The notes: generated by a model from the letters alone, not told the origin. A stretch of DNA of 8,297 nucleotides from an uncultured Eubacteriales bacterium (GCA_900313545.1 OMRS01000098.1:1-8297), one strand, 5' to 3'. Positions 1 to 7,130 are shown, numbered from the stretch's first letter. Numbers and translations are program-made.

Positions 1-114
1 GCCGCCGGCGGCGAAATCGAGCTTGGCAAGTATGTGGATGCTTCCGGCACGACCTACGACAACTATTATCTGATCGCGCTCGAGCCCATTGATTTTGCCG
101 ATTATCTGAAGTAA
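1..114 (+). CDS. C-terminal tail of probable ABC solute-binding protein (5' end outside window)
   Basis: Frame 1 is open from the first base and stops at TAA 112-114, giving 37 residues that end in YYLIALEPIDFADYLK. What is seen is only a C-terminal tail, with no diagnostic motif. The assignment rests on context: it lies directly upstream of an importer ATPase and two permeases, where the solute-binding lipoprotein gene sits in NupNOPQ-like and many sugar-import operons. Solute-binding proteins of the DUF3798 type, found beside similar clostridial importers as far as I recall, are one candidate, and BMP-family proteins are another. This fragment cannot decide between them. A terminator-like hairpin follows 22 nt after the stop, which fits a binding protein made in excess over the membrane parts. 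Confidence 0.55.
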   Translation, partial: AAGGEIELGKYVDASGTTYDNYYLIALEPIDFADYLK

Positions 115-135
115 TCCAGGCATCATTCATAAATG

Positions 136-179
136 CCGTCCGGAGAACCGGCATCCGCCGTGGACTCCGGACGGTTTTT
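136..179 (+). terminator. Intra-operon rho-independent terminator or attenuator
   Basis: A perfect 9-bp stem (CCGTCCGGA 136-144 with TCCGGACGG 166-174) encloses an inner 4-bp stem (CGGC 149-152 with GCCG 157-160) and is followed directly by TTTTT at 175-179. It lies between the binding-protein tail and the ATPase gene, whose ribosome binding site starts 16 nt later. Inference: partial termination here would leave more mRNA for the binding protein than for the ATPase and permeases. Full termination would require a separate ATPase promoter, and I see none in the 16 nt available. Confidence 0.8.
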
Positions 180-194
180 CAGTGGCCCAAGATT

Positions 195-202
195 AAAGGA
201 GG
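195..202 (+). promoter_or_regulatory. Ribosome binding site fixing the TTG start of the ATPase
   Basis: AAAGGAGG lies 8 nt before TTG at 211-213. The in-frame ATG at 133 is the longest-frame alternative. It has no such site, sits at the edge of the terminator stem, and would add 26 residues with no counterpart in ABC ATPases. Confidence 0.85.
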
Positions 203-210
203 TTGGCTGC

Positions 211-1803
211 TTGGCTGAAGAATATATTCTGGAAATGAATCACATCACCAAGAAATACGGTCCCAATACCGTTCTGAAGGATGTGACCCTGCGCGTCCGG
301 CCGGGAGAAATCCATGCGCTGCTGGGGGAGAACGGCGCAGGCAAATCCACCCTGATGAACATTCTTTTCGGTATGCCTGCGATTCATTCCACAGGAGGAT
401 TCGAAGGGGAAATCAGGGTGAACGGACAGGAGACGCAGATACGCTCTCCCATGCACGCCATGGAACAGGGCATCGGCATGGTTCACCAGGAATTCATGCT
501 GATCCCCGGGTTCACCATCACCGACAACATCAAACTGAACCGGGAAATCACCTACCCCTGGCTTGGCAGCAGGATCTTTGGCAAGAACCTGGAAATGCTG
601 GACGAGGCAGCGATGCGAAAGGATGCCCGGAAGGCGCTGGATGATGTCGGACTGGAAGTCGACGAACAGTGCGAAGCCGGAGGACTGCCGGTCGGCCACA
701 TGCAGTTTGTGGAAATTGCCCGTGAGATCGACAAGCAGGGGGTCCGGCTCCTGGTGTTTGACGAGCCGACCGCCGTGCTGACGGAATCGGAAGCGTCGCA
801 GCTGCTGTCCGTCATGAAGAACATCGCGTCCCGGGGAATCGCCATCATCTTTATCACGCACCGTCTGGATGAGGTGATGACGGCCGCGGACAACATCACC
901 ATCCTGCGTGACGGCACGCTGGTGGCGACGCTGCCCACGAAGGACACCAGCGCCGAAAAGCTCGCGGCCATGATGATCGGAAGGGGCAGCGAAGGCGTGA
1001 TCGCGGTTGAAAAGAGACCCGGGCAGGTGGGCGAGGAAATCGCCATGGAGATCCGCGACCTGTGGGTCAACATGCCCGGTGAAACGGTCCGGGGAGTGGA
1101 CCTGGACATTCGACGCGGAGAGATCCTGGGAATCGGCGGTCTGGCCGGACAGGGGAAGATCGGCATCCCCAACGGGATCATGGGACTGTATGAAGCGGCG
1201 GGAAAAGTGACGCTGTTTGGCCAGCCGCTCCCGCTGAACAATACGACGGAGTCCCTCCGGCAGGGTCTGGCCTATGTTTCCGAGGACCGCAGGAACGTGG
1301 GTCTGCTGCTGGACCAGAGCATTGAAGACAACATCGCCTTTTCCGCCATGCAGGTCAAGGGGATGTTCATGAAGCGCCTCCTGGGCCAGAAGGACGGCGC
1401 GTCCATCCGAAGACACGCGGAGAAGATGATCAGGGAGCTGGATATCCGGTGCCAGTCTCCCACCCAGGCCACGGGAACGCTCTCCGGTGGCAATCAGCAG
1501 AAGGTGTGCGTGGCCAGGGCGCTGACGCTGGGCCCCAGGTTCCTGTTGGTCGCCGAACCCACCCGCGGAATCGACATCGGTGCAAAGCAGCTGGTCCTGG
1601 AGACGCTCGTGCGCCTGAACAGGGAAGAGGGGCTGACCATCATCATGGTCTCCAGTGAGGTACAGGAACTGCGGAGCATCTGCGACAGGATTGCCATCAT
1701 CACGGAAGGCAAGGTTTCCGCGATCCTCAAACCGGATGATTCGGATGCCGATTTCGGCCTTGCCATGTCCGGCTCCAAGCTGAAAGGAGGAATGAACAAG
1801 TGA
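211..1803 (+). CDS. Fused double-domain ABC importer ATPase (RbsA/MglA/NupO class)
   Basis: A 530-residue cytoplasmic ATPase that would power import through the two permeases encoded next; about 500 residues is normal for this class. Start TTG 211 is chosen from its AAAGGAGG site. NBD1 shows Walker A GENGAGKST (39-47), Q-loop VHQEF (91-95), an altered signature LPVGHMQ (159-165), Walker B LLVFDEPT (180-187) and switch histidine H217 in ITHRLDE. NBD2 shows a degenerate Walker A GLAGQGKIG (310-318) with no Ser/Thr after the lysine, a canonical signature LSGGNQQ (424-430), Walker B LLVAEPTRG (445-453) with Ala for the usual Asp, and SSE (481-483) where a switch histidine would be. The class is known for one competent and one degenerate site. 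By domain pairing, the working site should be NBD1 Walker A facing the NBD2 signature. The gene ends in GTGA shared with the next start. The substrate could be a sugar or a nucleoside. Confidence 0.93.
   Translation: MAEEYILEMNHITKKYGPNTVLKDVTLRVRPGEIHALLGENGAGKSTLMNILFGMPAIHSTGGFEGEIRVNGQETQIRSPMHAMEQGIGMVHQEFMLIPGFTITDNIKLNREITYPWLGSRIFGKNLEMLDEAAMRKDARKALDDVGLEVDEQCEAGGLPVGHMQFVEIAREIDKQGVRLLVFDEPTAVLTESEASQLLSVMKNIASRGIAIIFITHRLDEVMTAADNITILRDGTLVATLPTKDTSAEKLAAMMIGRGSEGVIAVEKRPGQVGEEIAMEIRDLWVNMPGETVRGVDLDIRRGEILGIGGLAGQGKIGIPNGIMGLYEAAGKVTLFGQPLPLNNTTESLRQGLAYVSEDRRNVGLLLDQSIEDNIAFSAMQVKGMFMKRLLGQKDGASIRRHAEKMIRELDIRCQSPTQATGTLSGGNQQKVCVARALTLGPRFLLVAEPTRGIDIGAKQLVLETLVRLNREEGLTIIMVSSEVQELRSICDRIAIITEGKVSAILKPDDSDADFGLAMSGSKLKGGMNK
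1783..1790 (+). promoter_or_regulatory. Ribosome binding site fixing the GTG start of permease 1
   Basis: AAAGGAGG inside the last codons of the ATPase gene, 9 nt before GTG 1800-1802. The nearby ATG at 1792 is in another frame and too close to the site. Confidence 0.8.
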
Positions 1804-4061
1804 GCGAAAAAGAAAAGGACCGCAAAAGCGGGTCCTCCCGCAGGGTGGCAGGCTGCGTGCTGTGCGGGATCGCCGCACTGCTTCTGATTGCTTCATTTGC
1901 GGGAAACCTCCTTTCATCCTCGGAATCCTCGCGCAGCAGTCTGAAGGAGCTGAGGACACAGGCGGTGCTGCACGCCGCCTCCGACGGTCTGGTGGAGTCC
2001 TTCGCAGCCCAGGCGCGCTCCGAAAAACTGAAGGAGCTGCGTGCGGACAAGAACTTCCGCAAGCGGGGCCTGGATGAGGTGAACGCCATCTGTGACGGCG
2101 CCGCCCAGGAAGCCAGGACGAAGGCGCAGGCCCTGTATGCCAATCCGAAGGTGGAGGACCGCTCCGGCCTGGAAAAGAGCATTGAGGACCTGGAGGGCAC
2201 GCTGAAAAACTACAACGTGCTCCGGAACGCGGAAAGGGAAGCCTACAGCGCCCTCTATGTGGAACTGGTGGACAATGTGGGTGACTGGACCGAACTGACC
2301 GGCGAGGCGGGGGAGGACGACGAAGCGCTGTTTTCCCTGCTCGCGCGTCAATGCCCGGCGCTGGAAAAGGCCGAGAATGCCCACCTGAAGGCGTCGTTTG
2401 TGTCCCTCGCCAGGGATATGAGCGCTGCCGAACAGGTCAAAAAGGATGCGGAGATACTCTCCCAGCTGAAAAGCGCCATGGCCGGCAGCGTGAGCGACTG
2501 GAACGCGCTGGCCGGAATGGACGCGGACGCGCTGTGGGAGGCGCTCTGTGCCCAGGAGGACATGCTCAGGGGCAACGAGCGTTTCCGTACGGAGATCCTC
2601 GCCGCGGCCCAGGAGCATATTCAGGCGGCCGCCAATGGCGAGACCGTGGAGGAAGCCCAGGCGGATGAAGGGGCGGACACGGTCTACGGGACGCAGACCA
2701 ATTTTGACTATTTCAAGGGGACGGAAAAGCTGTCGCAGCTCGATGAGAACAACGAGAGCGCATATGCCGTGCTGTGGGGAGAACTGGTGTCGGTGATCCC
2801 GGACCTGGACGGCCTCTCCGACAAGCTGAAGAGCGGCATGCGGGATACCATCGAGGGAATCGTGTATCCCGGCGATGACAGCTTTGAGACCCTCTACAAC
2901 ACCTATACCGCGAATGTATCCTCCGTTCAGGGATCCTCCTTTGTGATGCGCCTGAGCGCATCCGCCAAGAAGCTGATGCTTCTGGGCATTGCCCTGATGA
3001 TTCTCGGCGCGGTCATGGTCTTCTGGAACAGGCTGACCCGGCTCTTCGGCGTCCCGAGGACCATTATTTCCGTGTTCTTCATTTACCTGAACCTGGCGGC
3101 AGTGCTGTACAACATCTCGGTGCCCATGATGCTCGGGGACATCCTGGTCCGTATGGGCATGTACGGCATCCTCGTCCTGGCGATGATGCCGGGCATCCAG
3201 TGCGGCATCGGGCTGAACATGGGCATGACCATCGGCTGTATCGCGGGACTTCTGGGCGTCGTCATGTCCCTTCAGCTGAACATGATGGGCTTTGGGGGAC
3301 TGATGTTCGCCGTCATCTTCGGCGTCCTGGTGGCCCTGCCCCTCGGCTGGGCGTACTCCAAGCTGCTCAACCGCATGAAGGGCAGTGAGATGACCATCTC
3401 CACGTACGTGGGATTCTCCTTCGTTGCCCTCATGTGCATCGGATGGATGATGCTGCCCTTCAACAATCCCAAGATCATCTGGCTGCTCTCCGGTCACGGA
3501 CTGCGGGTCACGCATTCCCTCCTGAACAACTACGCCCATGTGCTGGATGATTTCCTGACATTCAGGATCTTCGGCGTCCAGGTCCCCACCGGACTTCTGA
3601 TGTTCTTCCTGGCCTGCTGTCTGCTGGTCTGGCTGTTCTCCCGGTCCAAGACCGGCATCGCCATGACCGCGGTGGGCTCCAATCCCCGCTTTGCCGAGGC
3701 CAGCGGCATCAGCGTCAACCGGATGAGGACCATCGGAACGGTGCTCTCCACGGTGATTGCCGCGGTGGGTATCGTCATCTATTCCCAGGCTTTCGGATAT
3801 GCGCAGCTCTATAACGCACCGAGGCAGCTGGGCTTTATCGCGGCCTCCGCTATCCTCATCGGCGGTGCCACGGTCCGCAAAGCCAAGGTGGGACATGTCA
3901 TCTTCGGCGTATTCCTTTTCGAGGGCGTGCTTGTCCTGGGACAGCAGATCGCCAACGCTGCTGTGGCGGGCGGAGGCCTCTCCGAGGTAATGCGCATCAT
4001 GATCTCCAACGGGATTATCCTGTATGCCCTTACGCAGTCCGGAGGTGCCAGCCGTGAATAA
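1800..4061 (+). CDS. ABC importer permease with a ~350-residue extracytoplasmic insert
   Basis: A 753-residue membrane protein, about twice the usual 300-400 residues for this permease family (BPD_transp_2 type). Residues 1-15 are basic and should stay inside. Residues 17-38 form a first membrane segment. Residues ~39-390 are charged, Ala/Glu/Leu-rich and probably helical, and by the positive-inside rule should lie outside. Residues ~391-746 hold about ten hydrophobic segments and the permease core. The core aligns by eye with permease 2 of the same operon: KLLNRMKGSE (521-530) against KLLNKMKGQE, and ASGISVNRMRTI (634-645) against ASGINVDRTRII. The two therefore probably form a heterodimeric channel served by the upstream ATPase. 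Start GTG 1800 overlaps the ATPase stop (GTGA), and the 3' end overlaps the next gene by 8 nt. The role of the outer domain is unknown; contact with the binding protein or cell wall is a guess. The substrate is unknown. Confidence 0.9.
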   Translation: MSEKEKDRKSGSSRRVAGCVLCGIAALLLIASFAGNLLSSSESSRSSLKELRTQAVLHAASDGLVESFAAQARSEKLKELRADKNFRKRGLDEVNAICDGAAQEARTKAQALYANPKVEDRSGLEKSIEDLEGTLKNYNVLRNAEREAYSALYVELVDNVGDWTELTGEAGEDDEALFSLLARQCPALEKAENAHLKASFVSLARDMSAAEQVKKDAEILSQLKSAMAGSVSDWNALAGMDADALWEALCAQEDMLRGNERFRTEILAAAQEHIQAAANGETVEEAQADEGADTVYGTQTNFDYFKGTEKLSQLDENNESAYAVLWGELVSVIPDLDGLSDKLKSGMRDTIEGIVYPGDDSFETLYNTYTANVSSVQGSSFVMRLSASAKKLMLLGIALMILGAVMVFWNRLTRLFGVPRTIISVFFIYLNLAAVLYNISVPMMLGDILVRMGMYGILVLAMMPGIQCGIGLNMGMTIGCIAGLLGVVMSLQLNMMGFGGLMFAVIFGVLVALPLGWAYSKLLNRMKGSEMTISTYVGFSFVALMCIGWMMLPFNNPKIIWLLSGHGLRVTHSLLNNYAHVLDDFLTFRIFGVQVPTGLLMFFLACCLLVWLFSRSKTGIAMTAVGSNPRFAEASGISVNRMRTIGTVLSTVIAAVGIVIYSQAFGYAQLYNAPRQLGFIAASAILIGGATVRKAKVGHVIFGVFLFEGVLVLGQQIANAAVAGGGLSEVMRIMISNGIILYALTQSGGASRE
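2052..2864 (+). repeat. Degenerate internal repeats in the outer domain of permease 1 (protein level)
   Basis: Two stretches of about 97 residues resemble each other. Residues 85-181 begin NFRKRGLDEV and include YSALYVELVDNVGDW; residues 261-355 begin RFRTEILAAA and include YAVLWGELVSVIPDL. The distance between the matching landmarks is 64 residues in the first and 60 in the second. A shorter middle copy at 193-252 contains SDWNALAGMDADALWEALCAQ, which matches GDWTELTGEAG...ALFSLLARQ of copy 1 (161-184). This was seen by eye; the DNA has diverged and no nucleotide repeat is evident. Confidence 0.5.
4041..4045 (+). promoter_or_regulatory. Ribosome binding site fixing the GTG start of permease 2
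   Basis: GGAGG within the last codons of permease 1, 8 nt before GTG 4054-4056. The in-frame ATG at 4024 has no comparable site and would add ten residues (MPLRSPEVPA) not expected of a permease N-terminus. Confidence 0.75.
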
Positions 4062-5334
4062 AAGACGAATCTTGGAACATGTCAAAAAATACGCGGTCAC
4101 GTATCTGTTCATCTTTCTGAGCGTGTTCTTTATCATCGTCTCGGGAATGGACATCCACTACGTGGCCAGCCAGCTGATCCTGCGCCTGAACCGGAACGCG
4201 TTTATCGTTCTGGCGCTGATCATCCCGATCATTGCCGGAATGGGCATCAACTTTGCCATCACCATCGGAGCCATGGCGGCGCAGATCGGCCTGCTGCTGA
4301 CCATCTCCTGGGGCATTTCCGGGGTGGGCGGCATCCTGCTGGCCGCATTCATCACCCTGGTGCTGGGATCCCTGTTCGGGTTCCTGATCGGCAAGCTGCT
4401 CAACAAAATGAAGGGGCAGGAGACCATCGGCTCGATGATCCTGGGCTACTTTGCCAACGGCGCCTATCAGCTCCTGTTCCTGTTTATCTTCGGATCCATC
4501 ATCCCCCTGTCCGACAAGGTCACCATCGTCGGCGCGACCGGTGTGCAGAATACCCTGAACCTCACCGGTTCCGTGGGACTGTACAAGGCGGTTGACGGCA
4601 TCCTGCAGGTGCCCTTCCTGACGGCCTTCTATGTGCTGGCTGCTCTGACCGTCTGCTTCAGCTTCTATCAGTACCTGCGCAAGAGAACCACGCTCCCGCG
4701 CATGGCGGTGATGGTGGGCTTCCTGGCGGTCCTGATCGTGCTGACCCTGGTTCCCGGGATCCGCTCGATCTTTGACAAGACCCCCGCGCACAATGCCATC
4801 CGCATCCCGGTGGTCACGTGGATGCTCATCGGCCTGCTCTGTCTGTACAACACCACCATCATGCGCACCAAGCTGGGGCAGCAGTTCCGGGCGGTGGGAC
4901 AGAGCCAGACGGTGGCCAATGCCTCGGGAATCAATGTGGACCGCACGAGGATCATCGCCATCATGATGTCCACCGTGCTGGCCGGCTGGGGACAGATCAT
5001 GTTCATGCAGTCCGACGGAATCGGCACGTTCCAGACCTACGCGGCACATGAGCAGGTGGGTCTGTACGCAGGCGCAGCCATCCTGGTGGGCGGCGCGTCC
5101 ATTGACCGCGCCACCAATTTCCAGGCGCTGATCGGAACGTTCCTGTTCCACTCGCTGTTCATCACGGCCCAGAGCGCCGCATCCAACCTGTTTGGCGACT
5201 CGGCAGTGGGCGAGTACTTCAGAGCGTTCCTCTCCTATGGTGTCATCGCCGTCGCGCTGGTGATCTATGCCTGGCGCGGGACCCAGAAGAACAAAATCGG
5301 CATGGTCGACCTGTCTGAGAAGGCGAAGTCCTGA
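4054..5334 (+). CDS. ABC importer permease, second subunit (BPD_transp_2 type)
   Basis: A 426-residue polytopic membrane protein, slightly long for the family. Start GTG 4054 gives MNKRRILEHVKKY, a basic inside end, then a membrane segment at 13-30. Further hydrophobic segments lie near 47-70, 72-85, 92-115, 125-150, 186-205, 215-235, 253-267, 299-317, 337-350, 357-376 and 391-407. The family landmarks are IIPIIAGMGINFAITIGAM (56-74), KLLNKMKGQE (114-123) and VGQSQTVANASGINVDRTR (281-299). The last is the cytoplasmic loop expected to dock on the ATPase. The same landmarks recur in permease 1, so the genes are paralogues and probably encode the two halves of one channel. It lacks the large outer domain of permease 1. 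The start overlaps the end of permease 1 by 8 nt, so translation is likely coupled. It is the last gene of the operon; the stop is followed by a 180-nt untranslated stretch and a strong terminator. Confidence 0.92.
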   Translation: MNKRRILEHVKKYAVTYLFIFLSVFFIIVSGMDIHYVASQLILRLNRNAFIVLALIIPIIAGMGINFAITIGAMAAQIGLLLTISWGISGVGGILLAAFITLVLGSLFGFLIGKLLNKMKGQETIGSMILGYFANGAYQLLFLFIFGSIIPLSDKVTIVGATGVQNTLNLTGSVGLYKAVDGILQVPFLTAFYVLAALTVCFSFYQYLRKRTTLPRMAVMVGFLAVLIVLTLVPGIRSIFDKTPAHNAIRIPVVTWMLIGLLCLYNTTIMRTKLGQQFRAVGQSQTVANASGINVDRTRIIAIMMSTVLAGWGQIMFMQSDGIGTFQTYAAHEQVGLYAGAAILVGGASIDRATNFQALIGTFLFHSLFITAQSAASNLFGDSAVGEYFRAFLSYGVIAVALVIYAWRGTQKNKIGMVDLSEKAKS

Positions 5335-5514
5335 CCGCACGAACGGTCGGATACCCCTCTTCAGCCATGCGGATGAAATGAACGCGTTGCCTGAAGTCTC
5401 CCTTCGGCATCTGCCTGGGCGATGGAAAACCCCTGGAAAGAAGAGGAACGCCGGGGAGAGGCCGGAGGCTTCTGGAAGCGGATTTGTCCAAAGGCGGAAA
5501 AACCTGCAAAGACT
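5335..5514 (+). other. 3' untranslated stretch of the ABC operon
   Basis: 180 nt between the permease 2 stop and the terminator, with no convincing gene. It holds two modest hairpins: GACCG 5333-5337 with CGGTC 5344-5348, overlapping the stop codon, and GCC-t-GAAG 5389-5396 with CTTCGGC 5402-5408. Neither has a U-tract. The short open frames here have no ribosome binding site. Confidence 0.5.
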
Positions 5515-5555
5515 CACGATCAGGAGGAAACCCCTCCTGATCGTGGTTTCTTTTT
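5515..5555 (+). terminator. Strong rho-independent terminator of the ABC operon
   Basis: A perfect 13-bp stem (CACGATCAGGAGG 5515-5527 with CCTCCTGATCGTG 5533-5545), loop AAACC, followed by GTTTCTTTTT. The opposite strand has no matching U-run, so it acts for + strand transcripts only. Confidence 0.93.
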
Positions 5556-5879
5556 GGGAAACCGTCTCCCGGCGTTGGCGCCGGGAGGCCGGGATCAGAC
5601 TGCGAAGCGAAGAAAGGCGAGGAGGCGACCTGGTGGCGGCAGGTGACTGCCGGGAGCGTCCTCAGCTGTCCTGCCTGTGAGGAAGACGGCGCGGGACTGC
5701 CATGAAGGATCCGCGTTCGTTTCGCAGCAGCCTCCGGGGGTCATGGTCCGGGTGAAATGGATAACCGACCGTCATTCCCTGCAGATTTGTGGAAATTCTG
5801 ACCTGCGGGCGGGGAACAAAACTCCTGGATGAAGCGTCAATCATGCAGAACTCAAACCTGTGACAGGGAGGAACCCGAC
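5556..5879 (+). other. Non-coding stretch with several hairpins, upstream of the LRR gene
   Basis: I see no gene here. There is a perfect 9-bp stem with a TTGG loop (CTCCCGGCG 5566-5574 with CGCCGGGAG 5579-5587). A 6-bp stem has a GTGA (GNRA-type) loop (CGGCAG 5637-5642 with CTGCCG 5647-5652). A wider stem pairs TCCTCA at 5659-5664 with TGAGGA at 5677-5682. An imperfect dyad pairs CAGATTT 5782-5788 with AAATTCTG 5793-5800 and could be an operator or a leader hairpin. None has a U-tract. I could not identify a convincing promoter, although the LRR gene needs one after the strong terminator at 5515-5555. Confidence 0.5.
5865..5871 (+). promoter_or_regulatory. Ribosome binding site fixing the ATG 5880 start of the LRR gene
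   Basis: AGGGAGG lies 8 nt before ATG 5880-5882. The alternative in-frame ATG at 5829 has no site and would place 17 polar residues before an otherwise ideal signal peptide. Confidence 0.8.
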
Positions 5880-7130
5880 ATGAAAAAAAACGCTGTATTC
5901 CTGATTGCCGCGCTGTGCCTTGCACTGTCCCTGGGGGTCCCCGTGTCAGCGGAGGAAAGCACGGAGGAAACCGTCCGGGAGTCCCAGGGCTTCCGATACC
6001 GCCTGCTGGAGGACGAAACGGCCGAGATTCTCGGCTATCTCGGCTATCCCGGCAGAGAGGGGCCCCTGGAGCTTCCGGAAACCCTGGAGGGTCACCCAGT
6101 AAGCTCAATCGGCGAGGAAGCCTTCTATGGTCTGCGATACGGCATGGGGAGGATCACCCTTCCCTCCGGGGTCACAAGGATCGGATCTGACGCGTTTTCC
6201 ATGAGTGACATTACAGAAATTGAGATTCCGGCGGGCGTGGTCCGCATGGAGGACAATCCGTTTTCCTGCTGCATGTCCCTCAAATCCATCACGGTGGCCG
6301 GGGACAATCCCGTGTTTTATGTGCAGGAAGGCGTCCTGTTCTGCCGGGAGGATCGCTCTCTGGTGTGCTTTCCCAACCTTGCCGCGGAGATCGCCGAGAC
6401 AGAGGATGAGGACGAGGATGCGGCTGTGCTGGCGACCTATACGGTTCCGGAAGGGACGCAGATCCTCCGCGCAGGGGCATTTGGAGGCGTGGAGGGCCTG
6501 TCGGAGATTTTTCTTCCGGATTCCCTCCGGGTGATCGGCGCCCAGGCCTTCTGCTTCTGCGGGGGTCTTGACAGAATCACCATCCCGGACAGTGTCACGC
6601 AGATCGGGGATGCCGCCTTTGACTCCTGTACCTCCCTTGGCAGGGTGGTGCTCCCTGCAGGCCTCACGAGGATTCCCTCCATGCTGTTCTATGAGTGCAA
6701 CAGCCTGCAGGAGGCGGAGATTCCGGAAACCGTCACGCAGATCGGGGACTCCGCGTTTGACTTCTGCGGCAGCCTGGAACAGGTCACCATTCCGGAGAGC
6801 GTCACGGTGATTGAAACCGCCGTCTTTGAAGGATGCGCCTCCCTCAGATCCCTGGCGATTCCAGACGGCGTGACGGAAATCGGCGCCTTTGCCCTTTGCG
6901 GCTGCTCCGCGCTTTCAGAACTGCAGATCCCGTCTTCGGTCAGAAAGATTGGAAGCTATGCCTTCTCAAACTGCAGCATGCTCAGGAAGCTGGCTGTTCC
7001 GGACAGCGTTCAGTCCATCGGGCAACATGCCTTTGAAGGCTGTTCCAGGGACCTTGTCATCGTCTGCGGAGCGGACAGCTGCGTCAGGACCCTCTGCGAG
7101 CAAAGCGGCATCGCCTTTCAGGCACAGTGA
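5880..7130 (+). CDS. Secreted BspA-family leucine-rich-repeat (LRR_5) protein
   Basis: A 416-residue exported protein. A signal peptide is clear: basic MKKN, a hydrophobic stretch at 5-21, and a likely cut after VSA (22-24). Three irregular repeats start near 65, 94 and 116. A beta-hairpin-like interruption follows (GDNPVFYVQEGVLFCREDRS 141-160), as is common in this family, then an acidic run TEDEDED (174-180). Nine repeats of exactly 23 residues follow at 189-395, of the form I/LPxxVTxIGxxAFxxCxSL. The C-terminal stretch DLVIVCGADSCVRTLCEQSG (391-410) looks like the usual cap, so the protein is probably complete. There is no lipobox, C-terminal membrane anchor or LPXTG-type sorting signal, so it should be released or held non-covalently. 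BspA-like proteins in host-associated bacteria often bind proteins or surfaces; the ligand here is unknown. It lies alone after a terminator and has no obvious link to the importer. Confidence 0.92.
   Translation: MKKNAVFLIAALCLALSLGVPVSAEESTEETVRESQGFRYRLLEDETAEILGYLGYPGREGPLELPETLEGHPVSSIGEEAFYGLRYGMGRITLPSGVTRIGSDAFSMSDITEIEIPAGVVRMEDNPFSCCMSLKSITVAGDNPVFYVQEGVLFCREDRSLVCFPNLAAEIAETEDEDEDAAVLATYTVPEGTQILRAGAFGGVEGLSEIFLPDSLRVIGAQAFCFCGGLDRITIPDSVTQIGDAAFDSCTSLGRVVLPAGLTRIPSMLFYECNSLQEAEIPETVTQIGDSAFDFCGSLEQVTIPESVTVIETAVFEGCASLRSLAIPDGVTEIGAFALCGCSALSELQIPSSVRKIGSYAFSNCSMLRKLAVPDSVQSIGQHAFEGCSRDLVIVCGADSCVRTLCEQSGIAFQAQ
6444..7064 (+). repeat. Nine tandem 23-residue (69-nt) LRR units
   Basis: Units begin at residues 189, 212, 235, 258, 281, 304, 327, 350 and 373 with no insertion or deletion. 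The last eight carry Cys at the same place (227, 250, 273, 296, 319, 342, 365, 388), an unbroken Cys ladder as in typical LRR_5 repeats. Most units have diverged at DNA level. The third and fifth share an identical 17-nt stretch at 6594-6610 and 6732-6748, exactly two units apart. Confidence 0.9.

Noticed and set aside
193..1959. Long open frame of 588 codons on the minus strand over the ATPase gene
   Set aside because: It is antisense to a clear ABC ATPase, has no recognisable domain, and is explained by GC-rich codon bias. The same holds for the minus-strand frames at 1914-4154 and 4030-5517.
5333..5348. Hairpin GACCG/CGGTC at the permease 2 stop as terminator
   Set aside because: Only 5 bp and no U-tract; the strong terminator at 5515-5555 does the job.
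5422..5646. Possible 74-residue protein (MENPWKEEERR...)
   Set aside because: It reads straight through the strong terminator, has no ribosome binding site, and has an Arg-rich, random-looking end.
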